DNA of 39,147 nt from assembly GCA_002118135.1 (NCBI GenBank), contig BDIU01000402.1:1-39147 (forward strand). Direction: 5' to 3'. The stretch comes from Trebouxia sp. TZW2008 (Eukaryota > Chlorophyta > Trebouxiophyceae > Trebouxiales > Trebouxiaceae). The first letter of the stretch is position 1. Each line of letters begins with the position of its first letter. The notes beneath the pieces were generated by a model, which did no database searches, was not told where the DNA came from, and saw only the letters and a list, made by a program, of their open reading frames with translations. Shown here one piece after another: positions 10,801 to 22,000 of the stretch. The position numbers were made by a program, and so were the translations under genes.

Positions 10801-13800
10801 GTCAGGTCAAGGATTGGGCTCAAACCCACAGGGTCGGCTTAGGAAGATATGGAAAGACATTGTTTGTCTGATTTTCACATGTTGAACATCAACTGTCCTG
10901 ACTGTGACGCCCAGAACAAGCCGTCCTGGCGGGATAGGACTTGGGCCACACACGCTTAGCACATGTGCTGGGATGTGTGACCATTTATTACTGTTGTATG
11001 TTATGCAAGCGGGAGGGCGAGGTTTGGGACATGTTTGGGATCTTTTTGTCAAATCATCCAGACCTGCGTAGAATATTTACAGCCCAGGGGGAGCATTGTT
11101 GGGAAACACACCTGGCACATGTGCCGTAACATGTAGCTGTTGTCATCACTGTGAGAGTGGTATAAATCACATGCTGTAAGATGGGTTACCTTGAGAGTCT
11201 GGGAAGGGTCAAGGGTGGCTGACTGAGCAGGCAGGGCTTGGGGGTAGGCCAGGGTCTCATTGATGGCGTCCTGTACTTCCCCTTCACTGAAAGCCAGAGT
11301 GGCGGACTCTAGCTGCAGCTCATGACTGACTGTGAGGCTGAGGTCTGCCTGCCCTGCTGCCAAGCCTGATGCATCTGCTACTTGCACTGATAGCCTGCGT
11401 GCAGATTACCATATCAGCTCAAGTTAGTGTCATGTAACCCATGCTTGACATCGATAGTGACAAAGACAGGTTGATGATGCCCTGTACTTTTCCTTGATTG
11501 AGGGCCAAATTGGCGGACTCCAGCTGTAGCTTGTGGGTCACTGTGAGGCTGAGATTGGCCTGCCCTGCTGCCAACTCTAATGCATCTGCTACCTGCAGTT
11601 ATATAGCCTGCACACAAGTTTTGAGGTCAACTCTGCACCATCAATAATCCATGGTTGACAGCAACAGGTAGTAACAGAGTTGCCAGGATAGGCACGCAGG
11701 TCTGCAATGCTGTGCAGCCGCTGCCTACTTCATCAAGCACTGCCGAGACAGGAGACAAGGCAAAGCAAAGAGGTATCATCACAGGCCAGCGCAGGCGTCT
11801 CTTGTAGTTGCCAGGATGAGCATGTAAGTCTGCAGTGCTGTACAGCCACTGCCCAGTGCTGCTAGCTGGCTGCAGCGTTTGAGGGCTATGGCTGGCAGCC
11901 CTGCCCTTGCTGGCTGCCTCTGTCTGAGTGGTGCTCAGAGTAATGCAGCATGCAAAGCAGAGCACACAGGTACATTGAGGGCAACTTGAGCATTACTTGT
12001 AGTTGCCAGGATGAGCATGCAAGTCTGCAGTGCTGTATGACCACTGCCCAGTGCCGCTGCTTGAATGCTGCATTTGAGGGCTCTGACTAGCAGCCCTACC
12101 CTTGCTGCTGGCCTCTAAGCGATGCTGAGAGTAGTGCAGCATACAAAGCAAAGCATACAGGTATACTGAGGGCATTTTAGGCCTTACTTGTAGTTGCCAG
12201 GATGAGCATGCAAGTCTGCAGTGCTGTACAGCCATTGCCCAGTGCTGCTGCCTGCCTGCAGCGCTTGAGGGCTGTGGCTAGCGGCCTTGCCCTTGCTGCC
12301 TGTCTCTGTCTGAGTTGTGGTGACTGTGACAGAGCCTGCTGCTGCTGGGTTGCCCCACACATCTTGGATTGTGATCACTGCCGCATCCTGCATGTCATCG
12401 GATGGTGTGAGTGTCTAACGCCAGCTCGCCAGTGTTCATAGGACCTGGCGTTGCGGCCCTAGGAGCTGTGTCACTTCTTCACATGCCATAGGCAGCCAAT
12501 AGCATGGCAGCTAGGTTGCTGTTGGATACAGCAATGACTGTTATGAAAGGTTGCTGCAAGCTAGGCGTTGGAGTCAGAATGACAGCAGAAGACAACATGT
12601 GTGAAGTTATAAGCAGGATGTCACAAGCGAGGGGCACTCAAAACACACGAGCTAATTGTCTCCAGCATTGTGAGCACAACTTCCACACATCCATGGCTCC
12701 TGGCAAAGAGCAGTGACGTCAGAGGCATGCCCTGGATACAACCAAGACATTGCTACCATTACATGTGTGTCTCACAATAGAGCCTCAGCCTGCTGGCAGC
12801 AGATGCTGGCGACTGCAAAGTATCTTGCCCCCCAGAGACATCACAGACTTCACCTATGTCCCCATCTGACATCCTTTCCTGATGTGACATGTCACACTAA
12901 GACAACGTAGCAACATTGCAACAATGCAGCATTGACTGCACAAGATGAGGCATGAGCATTCCAACAGTACAAGAGTACCTGCTGTGAGCCTGTGATGCGG
13001 GGAAAAGCCATTGTAGGTAGCAGGGGCTGGGGCAAGGCTGACTGGGACAACGCCTTCAGGGCAGGGCCCACAGCAGCTGCGTCAGCTAGGCTGCCCACAT
13101 AGTAAGCACCACCCAACAGCTGTGCTGCTGCTGAAAGCTGCGCCAGCACAGAAGGGTGACATGGGGAAGTGTCAATTTGCTGCCATACAGCAGGTGGCCT
13201 TTGTACAGGCAGAAATCTAGTGGCTCATGGCAAGCACTGTGCTGCTGCTGGAAGCCACACACGCACACACCAAGGTAGCATAAGCTTGCCACTTTCCCGT
13301 CACATGGCAAACTTAAGTGGTACAGGCAGAAAGTTGAGGGTTTCCTGGTCCTGAAGCAGGTGTTCCAAAGACAGAAATTATGGCGTGCATCCAGTATGGA
13401 GGGCTCGAAGAGATGCTGAACGAAGGCCTTGCAACTCTGTGGCTGACAAGCTCATGCTCGGCAGATTTAGCTGCTGCTGAATCTGCACAGTGCCTTATTG
13501 TGCTTTTGCATGAGTGACAATGCTCTTGAGGTCTTGACACGCTAGCAGCCGACAGCAATACATGTGCATCAGCAAGCATTTACCTTGGCACACCTCACAC
13601 GGGATACACATATGTCAGTGATGTGACATCAAAGCATGGAGCCCTCGTATGAGCTGTGCACATCACATGTTCTGCAAAGCCCAGGGAAATGCTTCAATGC
13701 TTTGATGTCACAACCCTGCCATATGTGTATCCCTGACATATGTACACAACTCATACAAGCGCAAAAGGAGGTGAGAGAAAGAAGAAAACAAGCACCTGAG

Positions 13801-15361
13801 ATCCAGAAATTGATGTGTCAGAGCCGTCATAGATGGCAGCAGCTCCCAATACCAGCTGGGCCGCCGCCTCCAGCCTGTCCTCATCTGCTGCCAGGGCAAG
13901 CACTGCCTCCCCACCCTTCTCAGCCCCTAACACCTGCCAATCAGTGAGTTGACCTCAGTCAGTCATTGTGTATAAACCAGTTGACTATGTACTGTCAAAG
14001 GGAAGCAGCAGGGGCTCATGCAGATGACATTCATATAAATTGATTTGAGTCCACTGCATGTGACAGCCAAGCATGCCAATCTCCCCAACCACCTGTGAGC
14101 TGCATGACGCACTGCTGGCAGGGTTTGTACTGATCACTAGCGATGGTGAGTGCTGTTATGCAATTGAGGTGTGTTCAGAGCTGTGTGAGCTGCATACGGC
14201 ATCACTGGCCGGTCTTGTACAGCTGCATCTATAGGGTGCTGCTGCGTGTGGGCAGAACGTCATGTTTGTGGATGTGCACAGGATCTGACGTGTGGAGGTG
14301 ATAGGTGAACGGCAGCATGAGGTGTGTACAGAGCAGAACAGGGAGAATTCACTCGAGACAGAACAAGGTGCATATACTTTTTGCTGATTTCGAAGCAAAC
14401 AGAGCCCAGAATGAAGGTGACTGGCAGACCCACTTGTGCAAGAGATGCTCTGATGTCCTCCACAATGCTTTCAGCATCTTCATGCAGTGCCACTTCAAGT
14501 GACCTTGCATCTGCCAAGGTTCTGTACACCAGCCCAGTGGCCAGCATGCTACGCCGGGAGCTTATGCTCGAAGGCTTGAGTCTGCCCTGACTATCGCTCC
14601 AGCTCTTGAAAAGCTTGATGATTCGCTCAATTTGGTCTGCCCCAACGCGCTGAGGAAGGCTACTGCTTTTGTGAAGCATTGACAGGATGCTGATGCTTTG
14701 ATGGGCTGTAAGGACGCTGTCAGCATTTGCTAGATGTTGCACAGCGACTGAGGCTGCTGTTGAGCTTGCATGCTGATCAAGACACCTGCAAGCAGCTTGA
14801 AGTCTCATGCAAAACAGCATACTCTTGTCAAACTTTGTACAGTAAGTTAGTCAGCAACCAGGTCTATAATACTTTACCTTAACCGGTTGAGAACATGCAC
14901 AGCAAGGAAGGCTTCCTCTAGCTGCACATCGTCTGTGATAAACTTATGCACGCTGTCGCACAGTTGCTGTGACTTTAAGGTCTGTAGCTCCTCAATCGAT
15001 TCCAGGGCTATCACCGCCTGATAGGCAGGTTGTAGCCTGCACTCGCGCTTGATCAATCAGAAGTCAACTTCGACGTGTCTACGACGGCAGTGCACTGCCT
15101 GTGCGATTCTTGTGTACAGTGAAGCCTCTCGTACTTGTTGCTAAAAGTGCCGTCGTGACCAGCTGCTTCGCGAGCGAGCTCTTGAGTGCGCTCCTTGAAT
15201 ACAGTTTTTCGTGACACCACCTGTACAGCAAAAAACTTGAGGCGGTGCACATCGAACACAAAAAGGGTCAAAATCCTCGCGTCTTCTACCTCAGCCAATG
15301 CTGGCAATGCGCAGATCAAAATTACGATCGGCAGAACCGCCCTCAGGTTTGCCTGAGGCAT
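7826..15361 (-). CDS. RPN2: Ribophorin II / oligosaccharyltransferase delta subunit (RPN2/SWP1/HAP6)
   Basis: Ten minus-strand exons: 15361-15221, 15047-14878, 14785-14434, 13933-13796, 13137-12979, 12387-12188, 11394-11190, 9573-9388, 8799-8512, 8032-7826. All are GT-AG and in phase, giving 681 aa (Arabidopsis HAP6 is 691). An N-terminal signal peptide ([20 protein letters not shown]) leads into a luminal alpha-helical domain. Beta-rich domains follow ([18 protein letters not shown]). The family-typical C-terminus has three membrane helices: [15 protein letters not shown] then [32 protein letters not shown] and [16 protein letters not shown]. It is a non-catalytic subunit of the ER oligosaccharyltransferase for N-glycosylation. 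The exon 1/2 junction is the least certain, and an alternative ATG lies at 15388. Introns are unusually rich in exon-edge copies (exons 6, 7, 8, 9) and hold a LINE relic. Confidence 0.9.
8365..8460 (-). repeat. Decayed copy of ribophorin exon 9, 3' end (downstream)
   Basis: About 75 bases (8380-8455) repeat 8531-8604, the membrane-helix end of exon 9 ([16 protein letters not shown]). They lie about 150 bp downstream in the gene's sense, between exon 9 and exon 10. The donor equivalent is altered. Confidence 0.75.
8885..8970 (+). repeat. Copy 1 of an inverted repeat pair in ribophorin introns
   Basis: About 80 bases starting GCACAGGTGCTGAG match the minus strand of 10890-10970 at roughly three quarters identity by eye. 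Both translate similarly ([14 protein letters not shown] here, [14 protein letters not shown] there). Peptide-level conservation suggests a once-coding, dispersed element. I could not identify it. Confidence 0.6.
9650..10062 (-). repeat. Tandem array of three copies of ribophorin exon 8, 5' part
   Basis: Exon-like starts lie at 9743, 9915 and about 10059, against the intact start at 9573 (spacings 170, 172, about 144). Each unit carries the acceptor, roughly 30 codons ([20 protein letters not shown] in the intact exon), and about 70 bases of intron. The two nearer copies are open and in frame over the copied part ([20 protein letters not shown] for the nearest). The farthest is frameshifted. 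None continues into the second half of the exon. Confidence 0.85.
10500..10870 (+). mobile_element. Decayed non-LTR retrotransposon (LINE) reverse transcriptase 3' end
   Basis: The conceptual translation on the plus strand reads [19 protein letters not shown], stop, then [15 protein letters not shown], then [17 protein letters not shown], and after a frameshift [12 protein letters not shown]. This order (LLYGAETW, RRI.GIS, LRW.GHV.RM...RLPK, G.RKRWKD) is the signature of the C-terminal part of LINE ORF2. Stops and a frameshift show it is dead. It lies antisense to the ribophorin gene, in the intron between exons 7 and 8. Confidence 0.85.
10890..10975 (-). repeat. Copy 2 of the inverted repeat pair
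   Basis: This is the minus-strand counterpart of 8885-8970 and adjoins the end of the LINE relic. The two copies are about 2 kb apart and in opposite orientation, both in introns of the ribophorin gene. Confidence 0.6.
11470..11597 (-). repeat. In-frame partial copy of ribophorin exon 7, 5' part
   Basis: The minus-strand translation begins [19 protein letters not shown] and runs about 44 codons without a stop. It parallels [19 protein letters not shown] in the intact exon, about 205 bp further on. The second half of the exon and the donor are absent. It lies upstream of the intact exon, as do the other 5'-edge copies. Confidence 0.8.
11660..12125 (-). repeat. Tandem array of three copies of ribophorin exon 6, 3' part
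   Basis: The end of exon 6 ([14 protein letters not shown], intact donor after 12188) recurs with ends at about 11997, 11802 and 11673. Spacings are about 191, 195 and 129 bp, all downstream of the intact exon. The first two copies keep about 40 codons in frame with mostly synonymous or mild changes ([14 protein letters not shown] for intact [14 protein letters not shown]). The nearest copy keeps a GTAATG donor. The second has GAGACG instead. The third is decayed. Confidence 0.85.
13601..13733. repeat. Long imperfect inverted repeat (fold-back) in ribophorin intron 4
   Basis: Arm 13601-13637 (GGGATACACATATG...) pairs with 13697-13733 over 37 bases with about five mismatches, around a loop of about 59 bases. 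Transcribed from either strand this would form a strong hairpin. It could be a fold-back MITE remnant or a small-RNA precursor. Confidence 0.75.
14090..14225. repeat. Degenerate direct repeat, about 90 bp, in ribophorin intron 3
   Basis: TGTGAGCTGCAT followed by a similar 30-base tail ending TTGTAC occurs near 14094 and again near 14183. I see no similarity to a neighbouring exon. Confidence 0.45.
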
Positions 15362-16495
15362 GACGCCACGCGATGTGTGTCTCAACAAGCAGCGGTGCTC
15401 AGGACTTCAGCACAATCGCAGATATCGCGACATGTGGCCAGGTGCTGTTGCTAGCGGCAGAAGGTGTATAATTTCTTTGGCACGCTTGCAATAAGGGAAG
15501 CCAGACAACAACAGCCTTTGGTTCCGGAGCGCTGCAAAAGTGCCAGGCATCAAAGCATCCAGGGTTGTGCCCAGCACGTTCACACAAGCAAACCTCCCTT
15601 TATTTTGCGCAAGCAGCACAGTATCGTAAGGTATGCAATGTGTGTGCTGCCGCTCATGATCAGAAACTGTGTTATTTGGGCAGCACACAAACTGCACAAG
15701 TGTGCCTTAAACACGCCACAATGGGACACAGTCTTTGTGCATTGATGCAACAGTGCAGCAGACGGCACAGGTCTATGTTGTCATTGCAACATTGATTGTC
15801 AGCGCTGTCTGTGAAGTTGAATGCACGGGTTGTCCACAGAAAGTGGCAGCCTGAAGACTGCAAGTAGCAGTGTAGTTCGTGGAAGTGAAAAGGTGATTCA
15901 ATGTGACAAGGTCTGAAATGCAATGCTCTGGAGCATCTTTTGCAAAAAATGCCAGTGGCCACTGAACATCTGATGCAGAAAGCATCAGGCAGCTTAAGAC
16001 TTGCTATAATTGAAACGCGATGAACACAGGGTGCACAGCAGATTACACAGCACACCGCAGTGTGCAACCTGACTGATGCAAATATCAAGGCTAGAAGCTG
16101 CTAGTGCTCTGCAAAAGTCATATGGTTGCATGTCCGGTGACAAAGACAAGTGATTGTCAGCAGCATCAAGTATCTAAGTCCTGCATAAAAGGACTCTGAC
16201 CCACCACTTTTTACTTGTTTGGCTGCGCTATGCTAGACCATGAAATACCAGGAGTTGGTGATCCAGTAATGGATCCAGTACAGACATTAGACGGACCACA
16301 AGACCCAGCTAACCTACAGCAGTAATTGTACGCTACAGACAACAGATACAGCAGCAAAACAGCACGGGAGCGTGATCAGTGGTTGCTTGTCATACAATGC
16401 AAGAGTGTTCCACTGAAAATGTTTGCACTTGCCGCATGAAAGCAGCCAGGCAAAAGTCAAAGACAGTATATATGGCATGTCAGCAATAGCTGACC
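15362..16495. other. Intergenic: ribophorin promoter side and hydroxylase 3' side
   Basis: This 1.1-kb spacer lies between two minus-strand genes. Open frames here (for example minus 16088-15672) show no recognisable domain, no splice-consistent partner and no family match. I see no gene. Confidence 0.6.
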
Positions 16496-18128
16496 TCATT
16501 GCCGTTCGCACAGCCTATCTAGTTCCTCCTTGCCACCAACAGCTTCCAACTCTTGTGGCCCAAGAAACAAACCCCAGGGAACACCATTGAACTTTTCTGT
16601 ATGGTGCAATCGGTGTGCTATTGCAACTCTCTTAAGGTATGGCACCTCAGCAATGGGGCCCACAGGAAAGCGCTTGTGCACAAGACCGTCATGGACAAAC
16701 ATGTAAGATATACCAAACAGAGTGATGCCTAGGCCAGCTCCAAAGCACAGACCACCGACCATTGTTGGAGTAATCAGGCCATAGAAGCACAATCCCATTG
16801 CAGGGACTGCATTGACAATGGCAAAGACATCATTGTCCTCAAAGGGACCTGTTCTGGGTTCATGGTGAGACTTGTGGAGTGCCCATCCTGGTACGAACTC
16901 ATGCCAAAGTGCTTTGTGAGCCCATCTTGCCCACATCTCCATACCAGCCTGCACATCAGCATCAACATGAGGTGCTAAACATGGGGCAACAGATCCACAG
17001 CTGCTGACAGCTCACGCTGTTGTTAAGGCGACAGTGACACAATGTTCATTGCATAAAGCCTGAAGTTTGCTCTCAAGCAAGGCATGCACTTGTAATGCCA
17101 CATCACAGATGCACTGATGCCGGCAGCTAAGGCTGCTGTGAAGGCACCAGGCGTGCACTTGCAGTCACAACACATGCCCAGATGCTGACAGCTGAAGCTA
17201 ATGTACAAGCAACAGGCATGCACATGCAGTCATGACACATGCCCAGATGCTTACAGCTGAAGCTGCTGTAAAAGTAACAGGCGTGCATCAAACACGCCAC
17301 AGCACACATCCAGATGCTGGCAGCTGAAGGTATTGTGCAGGCAACAGCAACACAGCACACACTGCATTAAGCCTGAAGTTGCTCTTGATCACAGCAGGTA
17401 CTTACAATGCCACCAAGAACCAGACAGAAAGTGGCCAGTGCCTCAGCTGTTGGAAACTCGTGCCCTTGCTTCATGTGCCACATGAATCTATAGTGCACAG
17501 CACCCACTGCCAGCGCTATAATAGCTGCAGATGCTGCTATTGCTGAAACCTTATATATAGTTTGTTCCCTGCACACATGCAGCCAATTTAGCGTATCGAA
17601 CCAATCTGACCAAGCATCTGCTCTGCACGCTGATTGATTAGGATCGCACATTTTGTTGAACAATTACCTGGCTTTTTGCTGTTTCCGTTTCAGCCGCTTC
17701 TGCGCTAGCTGCTCAGGCTGGACCAGCTCTTCTACAGCTTCAATGGCATTTCGTTGAAGTTCAGATGGGCTGGGCATCTGATCAACAGCGTCCTCTACGG
17801 CTGAAACAGCTTCTTCGACAACAACCGCTGTACCAGACTTCTGCGGCAGACTGGGCATGGTGAGATTGGCAAGCTTATTGCATTGAACTTGTTGTCAAGC
17901 GGGCCCTTAGACGGCAGCAAGGCAGGGCCTCCCGCTGACCTGTGATTGAGCGCAGAAAAGCCGCTGCTGCCGCCAGCGAGGCTGGTGCTGTCGAATAAAT
18001 GAGCTGGTGCTACGTGCACCAAAGACGGCTGGTCGGAGACCAGGGCATTTGTTCGGGCGATGGCACGCAGTGCATGCTACTCCGGGCCGCTGAGTCGTCT
18101 GCAAGGTCTCAAGCATGGCTCCCGTCAC
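16496..18128 (-). CDS. CHYB: Non-heme di-iron beta-carotene 3-hydroxylase, plastidial
   Basis: Minus-strand exons: 18128-17940 (transit peptide, tentative), 17873-17668, 17568-17406, 16948-16496. All are in phase, giving about 336 aa (plant BCH enzymes are about 305). The four histidine clusters of the fatty-acid-hydroxylase-like family are intact: HKALWH, HKSHH, HDGLVH and HRLHH. So are the signature stretches FEDNDVFAIVNA, CFGAGLGITLFGISYMFVHD and KFNGVPWGLFLGP. Membrane helices lie in exon 3 (VSAIAASAAIIALAVGAV) and between the histidine clusters. It hydroxylates beta-ionone rings of beta-carotene to give cryptoxanthin and zeaxanthin in plastid membranes. The first exon rests on its S/R/Q-rich, transit-like composition and a 66-nt in-phase intron. 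A start at 17858 is the alternative. It is head to head with starch synthase. Confidence 0.9.
17036..17415 (-). repeat. Minisatellite (period about 66) bordered by copies of the hydroxylase exon 3 donor edge
   Basis: About four units around CCCAGATGCTGACAGCTGAAG run from about 17104 to 17350. The block 17362-17415 spans the donor of exon 17568-17406 plus intron head. It is repeated in degenerate form at 17046-17100 (GCCTGAAGTT...AATGCCAC). So a 3'-edge copy lies downstream, and the 66-bp units fill the gap. Confidence 0.65.
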
Positions 18129-19031
18129 GCCACAAAGCTATGTTCAGCGCCTGAGGAACACAATCGTGCCCTGTAGCAGCTGACTGTCACGAGGTGTGTA
18201 TCCTATCTTGCAGCGTCTATGACCTAAATCGCGATTGCGCAGGCGCAGGAACGACCGTCTGCTGAGATCGATGCTAGTCAAGTAGAGGCGCTTCGTGTTA
18301 TTGCGCCTGTCGAGCTGTTACGGGCGCATGTGGACGCATTTTGGGCGAGCCAATCATGAGTAGTTTGAATGCTGGTGGCCACGCTCGTCGGATCACACTC
18401 GCAGCCGCACAGGTTCCACGTGCTGCGTAGCACGTGGAGCGGTTATGACTACACGCAGAATTATCCATCCAACGCAGAAGCACAGACCACATTCTCTTGC
18501 TGCACAATTTGATGCGGATGAGGTGCTTGATCGACCCACGCGCAGCACGGCCTCCTCAAGATGCTGAAACGGAAGCGTATGTATACATAACATTGCCACA
18601 ACCAGGCAATGCTCAGACAGCATAAGGCAAAACTCTTACAAGCTAAATGTGAGAATTGTAATGATGACCGTGCATGACAGCAATGCTCATCGACCAGTAG
18701 GGCTCCTGCCATTTCAGAATCACCTGAAGGCACAGCGAAAGTCTGCATTGCTTAAGCATCTCGCACTCGTTGCGGTTTTGTTGTCCAGCACCATGCTGAA
18801 GATGCACACTGCAGGAATGCTGCATGGCTTGCATTTGGCATGCAAATTCAGATTCATACGGCAACGCGATTGCAGAACGCGACATCTTTGTGCTATGCTC
18901 TTTGCTTGCAGACGCTGCGCCGGATGGTGTGCTGCTGAGTTGTGCATACAGTGTTTCGTCCCTTCATGAACTGCAAGCCGTGACATCAATCGCCAACATT
19001 ATCGGCATACTCGGAAAAAGCATCAGCCCTG
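18129..19031. promoter_or_regulatory. Shared upstream region, hydroxylase (-) and starch synthase (+)
   Basis: About 0.9 kb separates two divergent plastid-pathway genes. I see no additional gene. The sequence would have to carry both promoters, but I could not point to a specific element. Confidence 0.5.
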
Positions 19032-22000
19032 ATGGTCAAAGCTGCAGCTTTCGGTCAGCAGCTTGCAAGGGCGCCGTCCGGCAACTCGCAAGGTCGTTGT
19101 AACCACAAGCGCGCAGGTCCAGCCAATCTGCCAAAGGTGTGGCCTCGTGACAGACACAGGATCGCACACCTATTTGACTTTCACTGTTATCGAAGCCGGC
19201 CTGCCGGTGCGCAGGCAGTCCCACGTTCATCTGGGCTCACAGTCTTCGTCAAGACCAGCCCACGCAGCAGAAAGCTTGCAAGCAGGTTGTCTCTGGCTGC
19301 ACATCCCTCCACAGCTGAGGAGCACGCTAAGCTTGGTGACGAGGCACGGGCACAGTCTGCCAACAGAGACACCTCTGACGAGTTTCTACAAGGAGAAACA
19401 GAGCAAAGGCGGTCGCCTAAGGCGAGGAATGCCTTCAACATCGTTTTTGTCACTTCAGAGGTAAGTCACTTGTTCAAGTGCGCTGCTTGTCCTAGCACTC
19501 ACTCCTACCAGGCAACTCATGTATTCAATGACAGATGCAGCAGTACCTGTCCAGCTTTGCCTCAAATACATTATGAAAGGCAATCATTGAAGTTCTGCAG
19601 GATCCAGACAATAAGTTGCATATTGAATGTATGCAGGTGGCACCATGGTCCAAGACCGGTGGTCTGGGCGATGTGTGTGGCTCTCTGCCGCCTGCACTTG
19701 CTGCACGTGGGCACAGAGTCATGGTGGTAGCGCCACAGTATAAGCAATACCCTGAGCCCTCAAGCACAGGGGTGAGTTGCAGTGAAAACTGTTTGCAGTC
19801 TTTGAGCAGCTAAACAGCAGAAGCAGGAATCTGGCAGTGTCAGCATGGGCTCTTGATCATTCTCTGAACAAACAGCAAATGCATGTGCTACATTTTGGTG
19901 TTGCTTGCAACATTGTAATGCATTTTTGGGGATGCATGCAAAAGCCTCCGACAACCTTGACACTTGGTAGTCGCTATGGTTCAGATAGTCTCCAGCACCA
20001 CATGTTTTGACACCATCTGGTAATTGGGACTTGCATCAGCAGAAGTCACAGCAAAACATCATTGCATGCACAGTCACTGCAATTACTGCAGTTGTCTTGC
20101 TTGCAATAACTGAAGTGGGCAATGCAGGTCACTGCTGAAGTTTTGGGAACAACTGTGGGATTCTCCCACTACAGCAGTAAAGGAGTTGACTGGGTCTTTG
20201 TAGAGCATGGCTCATATGACCGGCCAGGGGGCCTGTACGGCGACGACAATGGTGTCTATGGCGACAACCAGGTGCCTTTCTCCATTGCAAATGTGCTGCA
20301 TCAAGCACATGGAAGGCTACAATGACTCATAGCAGTACAGTGCTCCTGCAAAAGGCTGGTGCCTTGAGCTATGTGACGTCAGATGCAACAGTTAGCATGC
20401 TAAGGGTCCTGACAGTGTGATGCAATGATATCGCAGGCATACTGCGATGTTATTTCGTAAAATTCTGGTCAAGCTGCAAGTACAAGTGGTCTTTGCAAAG
20501 TGAGTGTTAGGCATGTGCAAAGCGCACGTACTTGCCCTTCAATCATTGCAGCATTATCAAGTGCAGTTTTGGTAATTTACGCACTTGAAGCTGCAAGAAT
20601 GCTACTGCACAAAGACAATGGCATGCACACAGCAGCCAGACTGCCATCTTCTGACTCTGAAGGCTTGTCTCAATGCTGCAGTACCGCTTTGCCCTGCTGA
20701 ACGTGGCTGCCTTGGAGGCTCCCCTCATACTCAATCTTGATGGTGGCACCTTCGGGGACGACTGTGTCTTCATTGCCAATGACTGGCATGGGGCCCTGGT
20801 ACCTGTCTACCTGGCAGCCAAGTACCGCCCCCATGGCGTCTACCAGAAGTCCAGATCCATTCTGGCTGTGCACAATCTCAGACATCAGGTGTCTAAGCCA
20901 CAAGATGCCAGTCCAAGCCTGCATTGTTGTTATCAGCCAGATTAAGTCATGTTCTGCAAGGCAGTTGATGGCAACATCAGATCAGCTGCAGAGCATTACT
21001 TGCCTGGTAGTGTTTCTTGCAACTAGTTCCAGCAGACAGCAGACAGAACAGAGAACAGTAGCAATATCGATACGCATTGAAGCACAGTGGTTACATCCTG
21101 TTGCAGGAGTTTCAGAGCAGTTTGTCACATCAAGGAAAGTTTATTATGTTGCAGCAGCATATGCAGTTTGGTAGTCGTGCCCGCTAACCTTGGTTAATGT
21201 GGTGCAGGGGGTGTACTCCCCAACCACCTTCCAGATGCTGCAGCTGCCCAAGGAGTGGTACAATGCTCTGGAGTGGCAGTACCCTCCTCATCAGGTATCC
21301 TGCCTGCTCTTATGCACCGGTCATTGTAAATAGAAAGCAGATCTCACAAGCTGATGCTGCATGGTGATTCTGCAACTCTGCAGCGGCTGTTAATGATCAA
21401 TTGGGCCTGTAGTCCAATATTGAGCACAACTTGCATGACTCCACCAGCAAGATGCATCATAGCTTTGAAAATGAAGCATTGCTTAAGGATTGCACACACA
21501 GTTATGGAAATGCAAAAGACCTCTTCTGGGCCACTCATATTGCCGTCTTATGTCTGGAACATTGCAAGCAATGTTTGTGCTGTGTGTGGTGCTGAGCCAT
21601 GTTTGTGGTGCATGCAGCGTCAGGGCAGCTATGAGGAAGAGGGGCGCTGTGTCAACACCATGAAGGTAGGATGACTATCTGTTTATCGAACTTGATTTGC
21701 TATGTTGTGCAATGGCATAGCAATGCAAAGCAAGTCAAAATGCTGTGCAGCATCCTGTCATGGCCCTGGATGCTCTGGCACAAAGTCAAGCAAAGCATTT
21801 CAGCTCATAACGGCTTCCATCTACACAATCATGCCAGAAAGCAGGAATCTATGCATGACTTTGTGTTGCATATCTGCATGCATCACTGCCAATGCAGCTG
21901 CCAAAGCCATTGCCAGGATGCACAGTGTTTTGACTCGACATCATATGGTAAGTCAGACAGCAGACGGTAGATGACATCGCTCTACATGCACATGCTGGCT

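Noticed and set aside
15672..16088. 138-codon minus-strand frame in the spacer
   Set aside because: It is cysteine/histidine-rich by composition but has no motif spacing of a known zinc finger, no splice partner and no family match.
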